Assembly: GCF_964019385.1 (NCBI RefSeq)
Contig: NC_088649.1
Span: forward strand, 21,482,435 to 21,546,434
Reading direction: 5' to 3'
DNA: 64,000 nt
Source of the DNA: Sycon ciliatum
Lineage: Eukaryota; Porifera; Calcarea; Leucosolenida; Sycettidae
Both the position numbers and the translations under genes were made by a program. Of this stretch, positions 33,440-48,175 are shown one piece after another. The first letter of the stretch is position 1, and each line of letters opens with the position of its first letter. Under the pieces are notes generated by a model that saw only the letters and a list, made by a program, of their open reading frames with translations, was not told where the DNA came from and did no database searches.

Positions 33440-34565
33440 GTGTCTAAATAATGTACTCTCAAAATTCACAGTTGGAGGTGGAATCTTGGTTGACAGTGGG
33501 TACCCGTTACGGCTCTATGATTATCATTATTTCCTCAGTCAAGAATCTATTTACATGGCCTTCAATCCGAGTAGTATATAAAGGGAGCGTTCTGGCGCAA
33601 AGCCCTCCCTATACATACTACTAACGCGCAACATACGAACAGTCAAGGACGATGCCCTCCTGATTTAAAAATTGGGAACAATCGGAGTACGTGGCGTAGC
33701 CACGGACTGCTCGTAGTTCGCGGAACTCAGGTGAAGTGAAACGATGACAACTGAAAAGGCTGCAATGGAGCTTCAAAGGTTTGCAAAAGTAAAAGATCTC
33801 TTTCTTTCACAAACTGTATCTCTGTCTGCCGTGGCCAGATGACTCGTGTACATCCATTGTGTAATACAGTGTTAGGCATAACTCTTCTCTCGTTGCCTTT
33901 TCAATGAAAACAACGGTACACTGTCGCGGCACTGACGCTGTGCAACCGTGTAACAACAAAGCTAATTTGCGACTGCTAGAGAACTTGACATTAGGTCCCA
34001 GCAACAGCTATATACAATTTTAACAACAGAGCTAATTTACAAGTGTGTTCTGATTGTAGAAAAGGAACACAAACGGAAATTCACACGTGCACGCACATAC
34101 ACACTGGCCGAAAGCACGATCCCAGTACGGCCACACACAAACACACACACGCGTAAACACATACACACAAGCACACACGCACTTACTATACAAGCAAAAA
34201 TGTTCCTCAATGCCGGCGGCATCTGTGTGAAGACGACGTGATCAATTTCCATTCTTCCTGACCTCCAGGTAAAATGAGAAACAAGATGGAAAATTGTCCT
34301 CTGGTTAAGATTAATTAAATTTTCAGCAAGAAAGTTGTTGCTGGGGAAGGCTGTCAGTTCACTGGACCACTAGGGCAAGCGGTAAAGTCAGTGGACTTGC
34401 AGAATAGTTACGAGCTACCCGCATGTCTTACCTACTCCGCTCCATCGCAGTGATCAGGCACCCACTTTCTTGCATATAAAGGCGAATGCTTTTATCACCA
34501 GCAATAAGGTGTAGTAAGCGTCTTTGCGAACAACAGAGAAGACAATGCTTAGGCTGATCGCTGTG
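33440..34565 (+). repeat. Inverted duplicate H of the gene G upstream region
   Basis: This is a nearly identical reverse copy of 62200-63120, followed by flank also shared with unit D. It contains the TATA box GCATATAAAGG (34472-34482) and the family ATG at 34545 with seven codons (MLRLIAV), then switches at 34566 to LINE-B. It is therefore a promoter plus start codon with no gene body. Confidence 0.88.
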
Positions 34566-36733
34566 CTCCATGAAGGGAACCTGTACCGAAATGTAGACCC
34601 GGTGGCACGAGTGTCTCATGTCACTCGTAGATCAACATGCACCACTCCGGCCTCGGAAGCACCGTGCCCACAATGTCGCACCATGGTATACCCCGGAGCT
34701 CGCAGCGCTTGTACGCAGGCGCAACAAACTGCATCGTAAGTGGCTGAGAACCAGACTTGATGTGGACTACCGCAGCTTCCAGCAGACCAGACGGGAGGTT
34801 ACCCGCACTAGCCGAACACTGAAGAAACAGCATTACAATGAAGCATTTGTGAACGCTACAGGGAACCCAAGGCAGACTTGGCGTGTATTGAATCGGCTGA
34901 GCGGACGGCAGCCAGTCCACACTCTTCCCAAATGCTCCCCGGATGACATTGGTAATGTGTTTGCAGGCATTGTCAATGATCCTCAACGTCCCCCAGCCTT
35001 GACTCTACCTCAAGGCCCCATGTCTCCGAACAGCCTTTCAATCTTTAAGCCTGTTACCATTGCCCGTGTGCGTAAGCTCCTATCGTCAATAGCCACGACA
35101 AAAGCTACTGGCAGTGATGGCTTGCCCGGAACGATTCTTAAATCATGCGCTGACCTTCTTGCACCCTCACTGATGCTTATCTTCAACAAATCATTGTCCG
35201 AAGGCCAGCTGCCACCAAGCATGAAAATCGCCAACATCACTCCCGTCTACAAAGGTGGTGACCCCAGTCAACCCACCAACTATAGACCTGTCTCTTTGAT
35301 CCCTATAGTCTCCAAGCTGCTTGAGCGTATCGTCCATGAGCAACTCAGTCAATACCTGGCTGAACATAATCTTTACCCTTCCTGTCAATTTGGCTTCAGA
35401 TGCCAGCACTCCACAGAGGATGCTCTCACAATGGTTGCAGGCAAAATCCTAAGAGCCCGAGATGACGGGCTGTCAACTGGCAATGCTTTCCTGGACATGT
35501 CAAAGGCCTTTGACAAGGTCCAGCATCAAGAACTGGTTAAGCGACTTCCTCTCAAATCGTCGACAACAAGTCGTCATCAGCGGCGATACCAGCTCATCTT
35601 TCACATGCTCAAGTGGGGTTCCCGAAGGGTCTGTACTGGGACCACTATTGTTTGTCATATATGTCAGGGATGTGGCCAGTGAAGTGGATCAGTTTGCAGT
35701 CCAAGTAACCCAATTCGCGGACGACATCATGCTACACGATAGCAGGAAGGACAAGGTAGTGCTGTCACACAACCTGTCTTCAGCCATCACCCATCTCAGC
35801 AACTGGCTTGGTGAGCGCAACCTAATCCTGAATAGTCGAAAAACACAAATATTGTTTATTCCTGCCAATCGTCATGACGACAAGACATTGAATGTGCACT
35901 GTGCAGCTACACTCCTCCAGCAGTGACAAGCGCCAAGTACCTCGGCTTGCACATCGAGGACGACCTGAAATGGAACACAATGGTTGACCATATAGCCAAG
36001 ACAGTGTCCTCAAAGATTGCCATTCTCTTCCGCCACAGGCAGTGCCTCCCAATGCCATGCCGCTCAACCTACTTGAGATGTATAACTTTACCTACATTAC
36101 AATATGCATGCAAGAGCTTTTCCTCTTCCCTTTCCTCTGCACAATGTGATCGTCTTGAGAAACTTCTCAAGCGAGCTGTGCGTGTTGTCTGCTCTGCTCC
36201 CTTCCTGTCTGCAACTGCCCCTCTTTTTGAACTCCTCAGCATTCAACCCCTGCAATCAATGTATTGACGCAAACTCTTCCTGCTAACCTTTCGTGTAATT
36301 CATAATAACTGTAGTGTGCTTCTTCATGACCTAGTCACACCTCTGTCACACACCCGTCGAACGAGGAGCACAGATGTTCCCCTGCTTCTTTTCCCGAGGA
36401 TCATATCTGCCGCTGCCGCGCGCGGCCCTTCATATCAATGTGCCGCTCTCGTGAATAAGTTGCCTGCATCTACACGATCACTGAAGAAACCAGGTCAATT
36501 CCGGACCGCTCTCGTACCCCACCTGAACAATTCACCGACTTACGTTGCTCACTGATCAAATAATTATGCAATCTTTCCTCTGCTAGCTAGCTGCTGTCTT
36601 AAATCCTGCTCTTTTTTTCCATTTTCTTTTAAATCTTTTCCTTACATTTGTGTGCCTGTAACTTAAGTCAATCTCATGTAATAAGGCAACACTGCCTGTT
36701 TGTTATTCGACGTTAAATATACCAATCCAATCC
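34566..36733 (+). pseudogene. LINE-B copy 1 (CR1/L2-like RT, frameshifted)
   Basis: RT motifs run PWYTPELAAL, KATGSDGLPGTILKSC, NYRPVSL, FGFRCQHSTEDAL, FLDMSKAFDKV, then VPEGSVLGPLLFVIY and QFADDIML. A net 47-bp deletion near 35528, relative to copy 2, breaks the frame. A second shift at about 35910, before TSAKYLGLHIEDD, is shared with copy 2. The 3' end has AGGCA ACAC TGCCT, then GTTAAAT and an (AATCC)n-type tail. No endonuclease is present (5' truncated). Inserted next to promoter duplicate H. Confidence 0.85.
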
Positions 36734-37587
36734 GATGCAAACTACAAAGGATGTGACTACCCTCGTGTCTACCGTGTGTGGCGTTGGTGATGATATCGGC
36801 ATGAATCTCAACCCAGCCAAGTGTGCGGTGCTGCACGTCAGGAGAGGAAAACCAGATGAAGGACGCTCTATCCAGGTTGGCGATGAGACCATTGCAGAGT
36901 CCTTTCATTATGCTATTTTCACCACATTGTCTACACCTTTCCTTCTGTTCTCTTTGAGTTCAAATTTCGATTTTCATCATCCTCCCGACAGCTTGGAATA
37001 AACTTCCTGCAGATATGCGTTCTCTCGATAGTCCCACGCTATTTAATCGCCAGGTAAGGAAGCTGTATGAAGTTTACCGCTTCTCAGTTTCCGGCATACC
37101 AAGTTTCACGTGTTGAACAATATAGTCTAAATCCGCTACTGCAGTTATTTTGTTTTAGTGCCTTTCCAGTGTTCTATTAGCACCCCTGGTTCTAATTCTC
37201 TCATTTGACTTAGAAAATCTCAGATTTTGAGTTTTTTGCGCTCCATACATAATTTTATTTTCATTATTTTATTGGTTTGGTGAGACTACCATGTTAGGTA
37301 TCCATTTACCTCTGGAGAATCTGTAAAAAAATAAACAAACAAACAAACTCAATGAAACATACAAGTACCTCGGAGTAGTGCAAGCAGCCATGATACCTCA
37401 CCCGCAGTTCAAGACGCAACGCACTGCAGAATACAAAAAGAGATTACATTTGCTTCTAACAGTGGATTGAATGCGCGAAACATGATCAAGGCCATCAATA
37501 CGTGTGCTCTGCCGGTTATGACATAATTGTAGTTATGCAATCGTAAATTGGACCGAGGCTGAAATCCCCCCCAGCATATACAAACTC
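36734..37587 (+). pseudogene. LINE-E (R4/NeSL-like) part 1
   Basis: The frame TVCGVGDDIGMNLNPAKCAV, HVRRGKPDEGRS and GDETIAESFH is the RT thumb side of R2/R4/NeSL-type elements. After a LINE-D insertion it continues with YKYLGVVQ, EYKKRLHLLL and GLNARNMIKAINTCALPV (in part after a frame change), reaching WTEAEI near 37565. The rest follows at 45651-46930, beyond LINE-C. It is a fragment with frameshifts and no RT core. Confidence 0.75.
36917..37345 (+). mobile_element. LINE-D 3' fragment inserted in LINE-E
   Basis: It encodes AWNKLPADMRSLDSPTLFNRQ, then VSGIPSFTC and a stop. It ends in the stem AGGTA TCCATT TACCT, CTGGAGAATC and (AAAC)n. It separates ESFH and TYKYLG of LINE-E. Confidence 0.78.
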
Positions 37588-38599
37588 TCACACTAAATGC
37601 AGCCAGTTCGCCGATGACACGGCACTCATCGCGACGCATTACACGAGGGATTTGTCAGCTGCATTCCTCCAACGTGCCGTAGACGCAGCAGGACGATGGT
37701 TGAAGGATTGGCATCTCCTCGTCAACACCACGAAAACCGTCGTCCTTTCCTTCCAACCCCAACACACCATCCACATCGCGCTCCACTCGACTCGGCTGCA
37801 GCAGGTCCACCAACATAGGCACCTTGGTGTTACACTCCAAGACGATTTGCGATGGACCCAACACATCATAGAAACCACCAATAAAGCCAAAAAACTACTA
37901 CACCAACTCCACAAGACACGTGGCACAATGAACACTTTCAGCCTATTGGTAATATACACAACCTACATCCGACCCGTTCTCGAATATGGCAGCCTTGCCC
38001 TCTCGAACACCACACAGCAACAGCGGGACACACTGGAGAGAATTCAACGCCGTGCTATACGCATCTGCCTTCGGATTCCCCTCTTTGCACCAGTTCACCA
38101 CAGCTCCCTCCTCCATCACGCAAAGCTCCCCACCCTTAGCTCACGACTAGTTGTTAAGGTGGCTCACGCCTATTGCAAAAAAATTAACGATTGCTCTGAA
38201 CATTTGGTGGGTGGTTACTCTTAGGTAGTGTATGCAAATGGCGAGTTAAAAAAACGGGGTCTCAATGCTAACTTTTGAGATATAGGCGATGACAATTTCA
38301 CTAAATTGTCAAATTTGTACAGGATTTGTGATGTATAGCGGACGGGTATTTCATCAAGAACCTGATTTAGAATCTTCCTCATTTTTTGGTTATTGAATGG
38401 ACTAACTGTGTACATGCCAATGAGAAAATAAAAAACATTATGCATCAATGCTCAATTTCGCCAAATAGGCGCAGAATGCCTTTTTGATAAGTTTGCTTTG
38501 TTACATGTACATGCACATCTACATATCCCATGTACATGTCCATATACATCTACTCTTCTCTACTAGCCCACCCCAACCCTGCAATACACATTGACACAA

Positions 38600-39127
<528 letters not shown>

Positions 39128-39312
39128 GTACAGCTACCCTATCGGGCCACGCCGCTCCCAGAAGCGGGAGACAACGACAAGAAGAGAGAAGAGAAGAGAG
39201 AAATCGCAAAGTCAACAATATTTGGCATGGCGTTGCAAGTCCTGTGGCCTTGAGAACCGTCTTTCGCAATGCTCGCATTCATGACGGCAGTTATTCCTGG
39301 CTGCACGTGACA

Positions 39313-40204
<892 letters not shown>

Positions 40205-40625
40205 CTACTACTACTACTATTGACAGCTGCCAGAAATGGCCACGCCGCTCCCCAAAGGGAGGTACTGTCAGAGAGGTTAGGGGAGAGGTAATGGCGCTCC
40301 AGGTCCTGTCGCCTCCGAAACTGGCGTTGACTACAGACTCGGCAATGATGTTCAAAGTGCTGGCGATCAGTCACTGTAGGGCGCTTCGGGCGGGGTCCAC
40401 AGCGATGGCGCTTGAGGCCAGCAGTAGACTTGAAAGTACGCTGGCAGGCAGTACACACCGGAACCTCGGCAACAGGAGGAGCATCAAAAGGCGGTCGGTC
40501 GTCACAGTTGTCACTCCCTAGGCAATTATGCACTGCAAGCCCACCCCTGCTCCGGAGCCATCTACTGCAGGCAGGACACTGCACCGACCCAGGCTGCTGT
40601 GATACGGGGAGCTGTCGGACTGCAC

Positions 40626-41123
<498 letters not shown>

Positions 41124-41705
41124 CTACTACTACTGCTACTGTAGCATGGTTGCCCAAGGGTCACACCATTCCGAAAGAAGCCGGAGTCGTTGTCAGGAGC
41201 AGAAACGGAGATGACGACTCAGGTCACTCTGTCGACGGAACTGACGGCTGCAGCGAGAACAGCGGACACAATATGACGCTCTGTCAGACTTGGTTGCCCG
41301 ATGGCCACGGTCGCACATGTGACGTCTGAAACCAGGCACTGGCTTGAATTGCCGATTGCATGTCAAACACAAGAGAGAAGCATGGAGGCTGAGCGGAATA
41401 GATGATGCCGGCGCGGACACTTTCGATGGTTCCAGGGGCAAACAATGATGCACACGCAGACCACCACGAGAGTGAAACCACCTTCTGCATGTACCACATT
41501 GCACAGCACCTCGCTGATCCTGGATGGGGAGACTTTGCTCTGCACCACATTTGTGCCTTGTTTGTCACCTGGCTGGCGAAATGACCAATGGCAGATAAGA
41601 CAGTCCACCCGCCTCCTCATACCAGGCCAGACAGACAGACAGACACACACACACCACACACACGCAAAAACGTGCGTGTAAACAGTTACTAAACACACAC
41701 ACACA

Positions 41706-41738
<33 letters not shown>

Positions 41739-41950
41739 GGCACACACATGATCGCACGCCTGCAGACCATCGCTCCAATGAAGATAAGATTACTACCTCT
41801 TTGCGTAAATATGTTTGAGATAGAGTGTCACTCTTAGATGTGACTGATGCCATCAACCAATGTCAAGGAAAACAATTCACGGTTCGCGTCAGACTCGGCT
41901 AGAGGCCGAGTTTTCCGCATCCGTAGGAACACCATCATCCTTCAAGGATC

Positions 41951-43838
41951 AAGACACTCTTCCCAAATGCTCCCCGGATGACATTGGTAATGTGTTTGCA
42001 GGCATTGTCAATGATCCTCAACGTCCCCCAGCCTTGACTCTACCTCAAGGCCCCATGTCTCCGAACAGCCTTTCAATCTTTAAGCCTGCTACCATTGCCC
42101 GTGTGCGTAAGCTCCTATCGTCAATAGCCATGACAAAAGCTACTGGCAGTGATGGCTTGCCCGGAACGATTCTTAAATCATGCGCTGACCTTCTTGCACC
42201 CTCACTGATGCTCATCTTCAACAAATCATTGTCCGAAGGCCAGCTGCCACCGAACATGAAAATCGCCAACATCACTCCCGTCTACAAAGGTGGTGACCCC
42301 AGTCAACCCACCAACTATAGACCTGTCTCTTTGCTCCCTGTAGTCTCCAAGCTGCTTGAGCGTATCGTCCATGAGCAACTCAGTCAATACCTGGCTAAAC
42401 ATAATCTTTACCCTTCCTGTCAATTTGGCTTCAGACGCCAGCACTCTACAGAGGATGCTCTCACAATGGTTACAGACAAATTCCTAAGAGCCCGAGATGA
42501 CGGGCTGTCAACTGGCGCTGCTTTCCTGGACATGTCAAAGGCCTTTGACAAGGTCCAGCATCAGACACTTGTCGAAGACCTATTCCAGCTTGGAATCTCC
42601 GGCACAGCCATGAACTGGTTAAGCGACTACCTCTCAAATCGTCAACAACAAGTCGTCATCAGCGGCGATAGTAGCTCATCTTTCACGTGCTCAAGTGGGG
42701 TGTCCCAATTGTCTGTAATGGGACCACTATTGTTTGTCATATATGTCAGGGATGTGGCCAGTGAAGTGGATCAGTTTGCCGTCCAGGTAACCCAATTCGC
42801 GGACGACATCATGCTACACGATAGCAGGAAGGACAAGGTAGTGCTGTCACACAACCTGTCTTCAGCCATCACGCATCTCAGCAACTGGCTTGGTGAGCGC
42901 AACCTAATCCTGAATAGTCGAAAAACACAAATATTGTTTATTCTTGCCAATCGTCATGACGACAAGACATTGAATGTGCACTGTGCAGCTACACTCCTCC
43001 AGCAGTGACAAGCGCCAAGTACCTGGGCTTGCACATCGATGACGACCTGAAATGGAACACAATGGTTGACCATAGAGCCAAGACAGTGTCCTCAAAGATT
43101 GCCATTCTCTTCCGCCACAGGCAGTGCCTCCCAATGCCATGCCGCTCAACCTACTTGAGATGTATAATTTTACCCACATTCTAATACGCATGCAACAGCT
43201 TTTCCTCTTCCCTTTCCTCTGCACAACGTGATCGTCTTGAGAAACTTCTCAAGCGAGCTGTGCGTGTTGTCTGCTCTGCTCCCTTCCTGTCTCCAACTGC
43301 CCCTCTTTTTGAACGCCTCAGCATTCAACCCCTGCAATCAATGTATTGCCGCAAACTCCTCCTGCTAACCTTTCGTGTAATTCATAATAACTGTAGTGTG
43401 CTTCTTCATGACCTTGTCACACCTCTGTCACACACCCGTCGAACGAGGAGCACAGATGTTCCCCTGCTTCTTTTCCCGAGGATCATATCTGCCGCTGCCA
43501 CACGCAGCCCTTCATATCAATGTCCCGCTCTCTGGAATAAGTTGCCTGCATCTATACGATCACTGAAGAAACCAGGTCAATTCCGGACCGCTCTCTTACC
43601 CCACCTGAAAAATTCACCGACTTACGTTGCTCACTGATCAAATAATAATGCAATCTTTCCTCTGCTAGCTAGCTGCTGCCTTAAATCCTACTCTTTTTTT
43701 CTATTTTCTTTTTTTTCTTTTTAATCTTTTCCTTACATTTGTGTGCCTGTTTGTCTTTAGTCGATCTCATGTAATAAGGCAACACTGCTTGTTTGTTATT
43801 CGACGTTAAATAAACTAATCCAATCCAATCCAATCCAA
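41951..43838 (+). pseudogene. LINE-B copy 2 (inside the 7-kb TTAA element)
   Basis: 5'-truncated at TLPKCSPDDIGN. The RT frame is open to 43008: KATGSDGLPG, NYRPVSLLPVVSK, FGFRRQHSTEDAL, FLDMSKAFDKVQH, then GVSQLSVMGPLLFVIY (the usual PQGSVLGP altered) and QFADDIML. The frame then shifts at about 42990, exactly as in copy 1, and continues TSAKYLGLHIDDD to a stop at 43637 with one further nonsense codon. The 3' end has the AGGCA/TGCTT stem and (AATCC)4. The altered PQG motif and the shift make it inactive. Confidence 0.87.
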
Positions 43839-45187
43839 GGCGCAGATGCAAGGAAAGAATGTGTTCAATCTTCTTCTGCACAGGTAGAAATAGGTTTGGG
43901 CATTTTCGATGATTTAGAATGTACGTCGCGTGAATATGACAATGTGACAGAGGCAGCCACAATTTACTGATTACTGTGCATTGATCTAGCTATATACACT
44001 GCAAGTGCATTGTAAATATTGTGTTACATGCACGTAGTTGTGAAGGGAGACAGTATACATGTACATTCACCAATGACACACCTGTCAGACAGCAGGTTAG
44101 GGCAAGTCAAAGTTATGAAGGCACAATATACGATACGAAGGCACAATTTTGCGATGTACTTGAGTTTGTGAATATATAGTGGACTTTGTGTTCACACATA
44201 CTCTACCAAATTGCCATGCACACCCTTGTAACACACACACACACTTGAGCCTGGGGAGCATGATTGATGTCAGACAGTGTTGCTTTCAAATGCTTATTAT
44301 CGTAAGGAGTGATGTGAAACACATACTGGTAAATATCAATCTCTAAAAAATGCGTCCTAAATAAAACGCTCAAGCACTGAGTCTAGTCGGAGTGATATGA
44401 CAATAAATTGAAGGAATTTCTCAACAAAAACTCAGTGTACCGCTGTGATCAAGCCGTGGCAATAACTATAGTAGAGTTCTTGGTGGACAGCGATTACCAT
44501 AAAGAAATAGTGAGATACTACAGTAGTACCCTCTACTGACACAATGCAACCACGTTGTCCAGTACATGTTCGAATCAAAAATACTTTCGTACATTCGTGA
44601 CCATTTCAATTTATATTCAAGGGCGACCTCCACAATTCACTGGCTTCAGAGTCGATTGATCATTATAGAACGGCCATTCTTGACAAAATAGTCAGACAAA
44701 TTTTGCGAAGGATGGCGTTCTACTGTGGAAGGGACTCGCCAAGTAACTTGAACCAATTCAACGAAAATACAAAATACTCAGGTTTTACACATTCACGTAC
44801 CCGTCTGTGCCGTCCCCCATTCCTTCCAAGACATCCACATAGACTCCAACGCTTTTATTCTACTCTTTTTCCGAAGCCGACCATGGGCATGGGCAGTGCC
44901 TGCTGGAAGGGACATCCCAGCACTTCTCTGACAGGTGACAATTTCCACAAGTAAAAAATGCACCTAAAAAAAGTAGCCATGTGAAGGAGTGAAAAAAAAG
45001 AAGAAAAAAGCTCACACTCTAGACTCAAGTACGAGAGTTTCGTACTCAGGCCATCTGCTCGAGCTGGACCCTTCGAAACTGGAGCGCGCTACAAGCTCGC
45101 TACGCCAACTCCGCATGCACTTTTCTCGAAAGTAGGATGCGCGAGAACCTGCGCAGAAGACGAGTTTAGAAATAGGCGCGAGCCACC
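43839..45187. other. No gene recognised (right part of the 7-kb TTAA element)
   Basis: No motif was recognised. The sequence contains short frames only, and ends with the inverted repeat of the element. Confidence 0.5.
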
Positions 45188-45650
45188 TTAAACAAGCCCT
45201 ACTAGCATGGGACATCCACCACCAAACCTCCCCACCACACCTGCAACAACCACATCTTGCACCACAACGTCAACACCAACCATACACCATTCGACAGACA
45301 AGGACCTACTCCATTGGACACGCACACACAAACAGGCACCGAGACTCCCCATCAACAGTGCCCTCACCCTCTACAATTTCACTCCCTATCGACATCACAA
45401 CCCAACCTCGTAGAAATTCTTTCCGAAACAATGCATCCAGTCTTCTTTTGAGCAGTACCTGCTCCTGCTCCGCGCATCCCCCTGGTTTCTGATATCTCGA
45501 ACGTGTACTTAACTATCTCGATCAACCCTGCTAACATTATTGCCCCCGCTTGTTTTTCATGATAGATTGCTTCTTGCCTCCCGGATAATTTCCATCTAGC
45601 TGTTTCTGGGCGTCACGCCATCGTGGAATAAAAGAATATAAAAGGCCACA

Positions 45651-46930
45651 GATCGAGCGACAGGTTAAGCCTTGACTGCGTCTGGATTTCACCACATCAT
45701 TAAAGCCTCAGTCAGCAGGATCTACGTGAAGAGGGGGGATGGAGGCCGGGGCTTGGTCTCTTGTGAGGATATGCACGGCCGGAGCATGTGTGGCCTGGCC
45801 CGCTACATGAGTACCAGCCCAATAGACAGAAAAAGCCTGCTTTATCAGTATCTGCAGTATCATCAACAAAAACCTACAACAAAAAGCCACTCAAGAACTG
45901 CAAAGGCCGCTAAGTTCCTGTCGAGTTTGGATCTGCCAGCAGCTGGACCAGCTTTACCCAATAAGCATTTTTTTTTTTTTTTTTTTACTAAAAAACACAG
46001 CCCTACTAATAATCAGGGGAAGAGGACAACTGAAATGACGCTGGACAACAAGACAAAGGGGAGTAGGGGCGATGTGCCGATGTGGTTGCATACCATTAAA
46101 CAAGCGTGCGCGGAGCGAAAATCCAAAACACAGTTTCCACTATGCCGCTGCATGGGAGATATTGGAGCCGATTGGAGGAGAATCGCCTAGATAAGGAGCT
46201 TACCTTCATGTGGTTGAAATCAAGGACACTGAAACCTTCAACTGAAGGAATGATTATGGCAGCACAAGACCAATCCCTCAAAACGAAAAATTACCAATAC
46301 GCCATTACGATGTCAATTGCTCGAACTGATGCCAATTGCAGGCTTTGCAAGGGCAGCTTAGAAACCATTGACCACATTGTCAGTGCCTGCCCAGTTCTTG
46401 CTTGGACTAGTTACATTGAACGACATAACCAGATAGTAAAGTATGTGCACTTCGAAATGTGTAGAGCACGAGATCTACCTACTGGTGCTTCACGCTTCGA
46501 CCACCAGCTTAAGGCATTGGTCAAAAGTGATCGGTATCCGGTATCGCCTCTATTGGGAGTATTCGGTCCCAACTGACCTGAAACTATCAGGAAACTGGCG
46601 CATCGCCTACATTATAGACATCAGCGTTCCTGGTGAGAACAACATCAATAAGAAAATGGCTGAAAAGCGCTCGAAATATTATGATTTGAAGCGGGAAATT
46701 TCCAGGATTTGGTCCCTCACCCAGGTTGACGTGGTCCCTGTGGTTGTCGGTGCCCTGGGAGGCTTGGTGGGAGAGACTCCTCAATGCCTTCGGACTGTGC
46801 AGGGAGGAGACATAGCTATTGTGCAACAGGAGGCTATCCAAGGTTCGGATAAAATACTAAGAACTACCCTTACATGTAGATGCATCTCTGCTGCGTTTGC
46901 ATGTTCAATAACTAAGAGTCTTGAATAACG
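45651..46930 (+). pseudogene. LINE-E (R4/NeSL-like) part 2: CCHC and restriction-like endonuclease
   Basis: Continues part 1 across LINE-C: ASVSRIYVKRGDGGRGLV, then after a poly(T) insertion (45967-45987) and a shift MIMAAQDQSLKTKNY, CRLCKGSLETIDHIVSAC (C-x2-C..H-x4-C) and a further shift to DLKLSGNWRIAYIIDISVPG, AEKRSKYYDLKREI and VVVGALGGLV. This order (knuckle, then a PD-D-K type nuclease) is that of R2/R4/NeSL LINEs. At least two frameshifts; dead. The 3' end is probably near 47190. Confidence 0.8.
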
Positions 46931-47196
46931 ACTGATAAAGAATGATATTTCCTTTGTTACTCCCTTCATTGGTTGATATACTCTGCCTGTCGCTGCAAAT
47001 TCTTTATTATTGTTTTGATGTTGGAGTTCGGATTGAGTTTCTTTCCTTTCTTCCTTTTCCTTCCCCCATTTCTTGTCCCTTTGGTTTTTAGCTTTTTTAT
47101 TTTTTCACTTTCTTTTTGCTGTCCCATCCATGGAAATATGTCTCGGTGGGTCTGGCTTATCGCCTTCGAAAGAAGTGAATAAAGGAGACATAATAA

Positions 47197-47768
47197 AGGG
47201 TTTGCTCTACACACCGGAGCTCGCGCTATTCCGCCGACTTTACAAACCCTTTCTTACAAATCATTGCTGAAGTCGCAACCACTACTTCGTACTGTTGTGC
47301 CCAGCGCGGGCTTGCGACTAGTTGGGTTGGAGGTGACAACGTTGCGAATGACCTAGGGGCCTCGACGTCTGTCTCACCGTCCATGAGCGACACTGACTCA
47401 CACTGCTATCTGGTGTTCACGAGGTGTTTGTCGCGCTGGAAACGGAGCGTCTCTGTAAGTTTGTATCCCTGGTGATGTTTGTGCCTGCAGAGCACTATAT
47501 AAGTGGTGCTCTTCAGGCACAATCTTCCTCAGCCTACTCAAGCTCAACTGATGAGGGGTGAGATCCCCGAAACACTGTGTATTGAGCAGGGAGTGGTGCT
47601 TTCTTGCAGGATTGCCGAGTCGAAGGTTCGATGGACTTCTCGTGTGCTCTGGATGGCAGTCGTGACTCAGTCAAGTGTCAAGTAAAGTCGGCGGAATAGC
47701 GCGAGCTCCGGTGTGGGGAGCAAACCCTTTCTTACAAATCATCGCCGAAGTCGCAACCACTACTTCTT
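47197..47768 (+). mobile_element. Ribozyme repeat X, copy X2 (572 bp)
   Basis: It is flanked by CATAATAA (47189-47196 and 47769-47776). The left end carries an inverted piece (GGTTTGCTCTACACACC) followed by a direct piece (CTTTCTTACAAATCATTG) of the right end. The core matches X1, with a complete hammerhead and the preceding GAGCAC-TATATAA-GTGGTGCTC hairpin. Mixed direct and inverted terminal copies are a hallmark of PLE pLTRs. Confidence 0.82.
47542..47587 (+). ncRNA. Type I hammerhead ribozyme (X2)
   Basis: Stem I is GCTCAA (47542-47547) with TTGAGC (47582-47587). The core CTGATGA is at 47548-47554, stem II GGGG/CCCC has loop TGAGAT, GAAA is at 47569-47572, stem III is ACA/TGT, and A17 is 47581. 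Only the loop II sequence differs from X1 (TGAGAT versus TGAATT), so stems and core are conserved between two independent insertions. Confidence 0.92.
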
Positions 47769-47901
47769 CATAATAATAATGCTGATTGCGTTATGCAGAG
47801 CTCACTGACTTGTCAGTTTGAGCACTCTGGCAAGGTACGTTCGGGCCTGATTGGAAATTTTTATTTCCATTGCTATCAGGTTCGGCCTCATTTTCTCTGT
47901 G

Positions 47902-47947
47902 CTGCGCTGATGAGTTCAAAAAGAACGAAACAGCATGCTGTCCGCAG
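47902..47947 (+). ncRNA. Type I hammerhead ribozyme (R1, first unit)
   Basis: Stem I is CTGCG (47902-47906) with CGCAG (47943-47947). The core CTGATGA is at 47907-47913. Stem II is GTTC/GAAC with loop AAAAA (47914-47926). GAAA is 47927-47930. Stem III is ACAG/CTGT with loop CATG, and C17 is 47942, giving the favoured GUC site. All core bases are intact. Confidence 0.95.
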
Positions 47948-48129
47948 ATTGAGTATTTCGCTCCTGCTCTTGTAGCAGTTGAGCACTCTTGCGTGGGGTA
48001 GTGCCTTTGCTGATTGCGTTATGCAGAGCTCACTGACTTGTCAGTTTGAGCACTCTGGCAAAGTACGTTCGGGCCTGATTGGAAATTTTTATTTCCATTG
48101 CTATCAGGTTCGGCCTCATTTTCTCTGTG

Positions 48130-48175
48130 CTGCGCTGATGAGTTCAAAAAGAACGAAACAGCATGCTGTCCGCAG
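48130..48175 (+). ncRNA. Type I hammerhead ribozyme (R1, second unit)
   Basis: Identical to the first-unit ribozyme, exactly 228 bp downstream: core CTGATGA at 48135-48141, cleavage after C48170. Confidence 0.95.
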
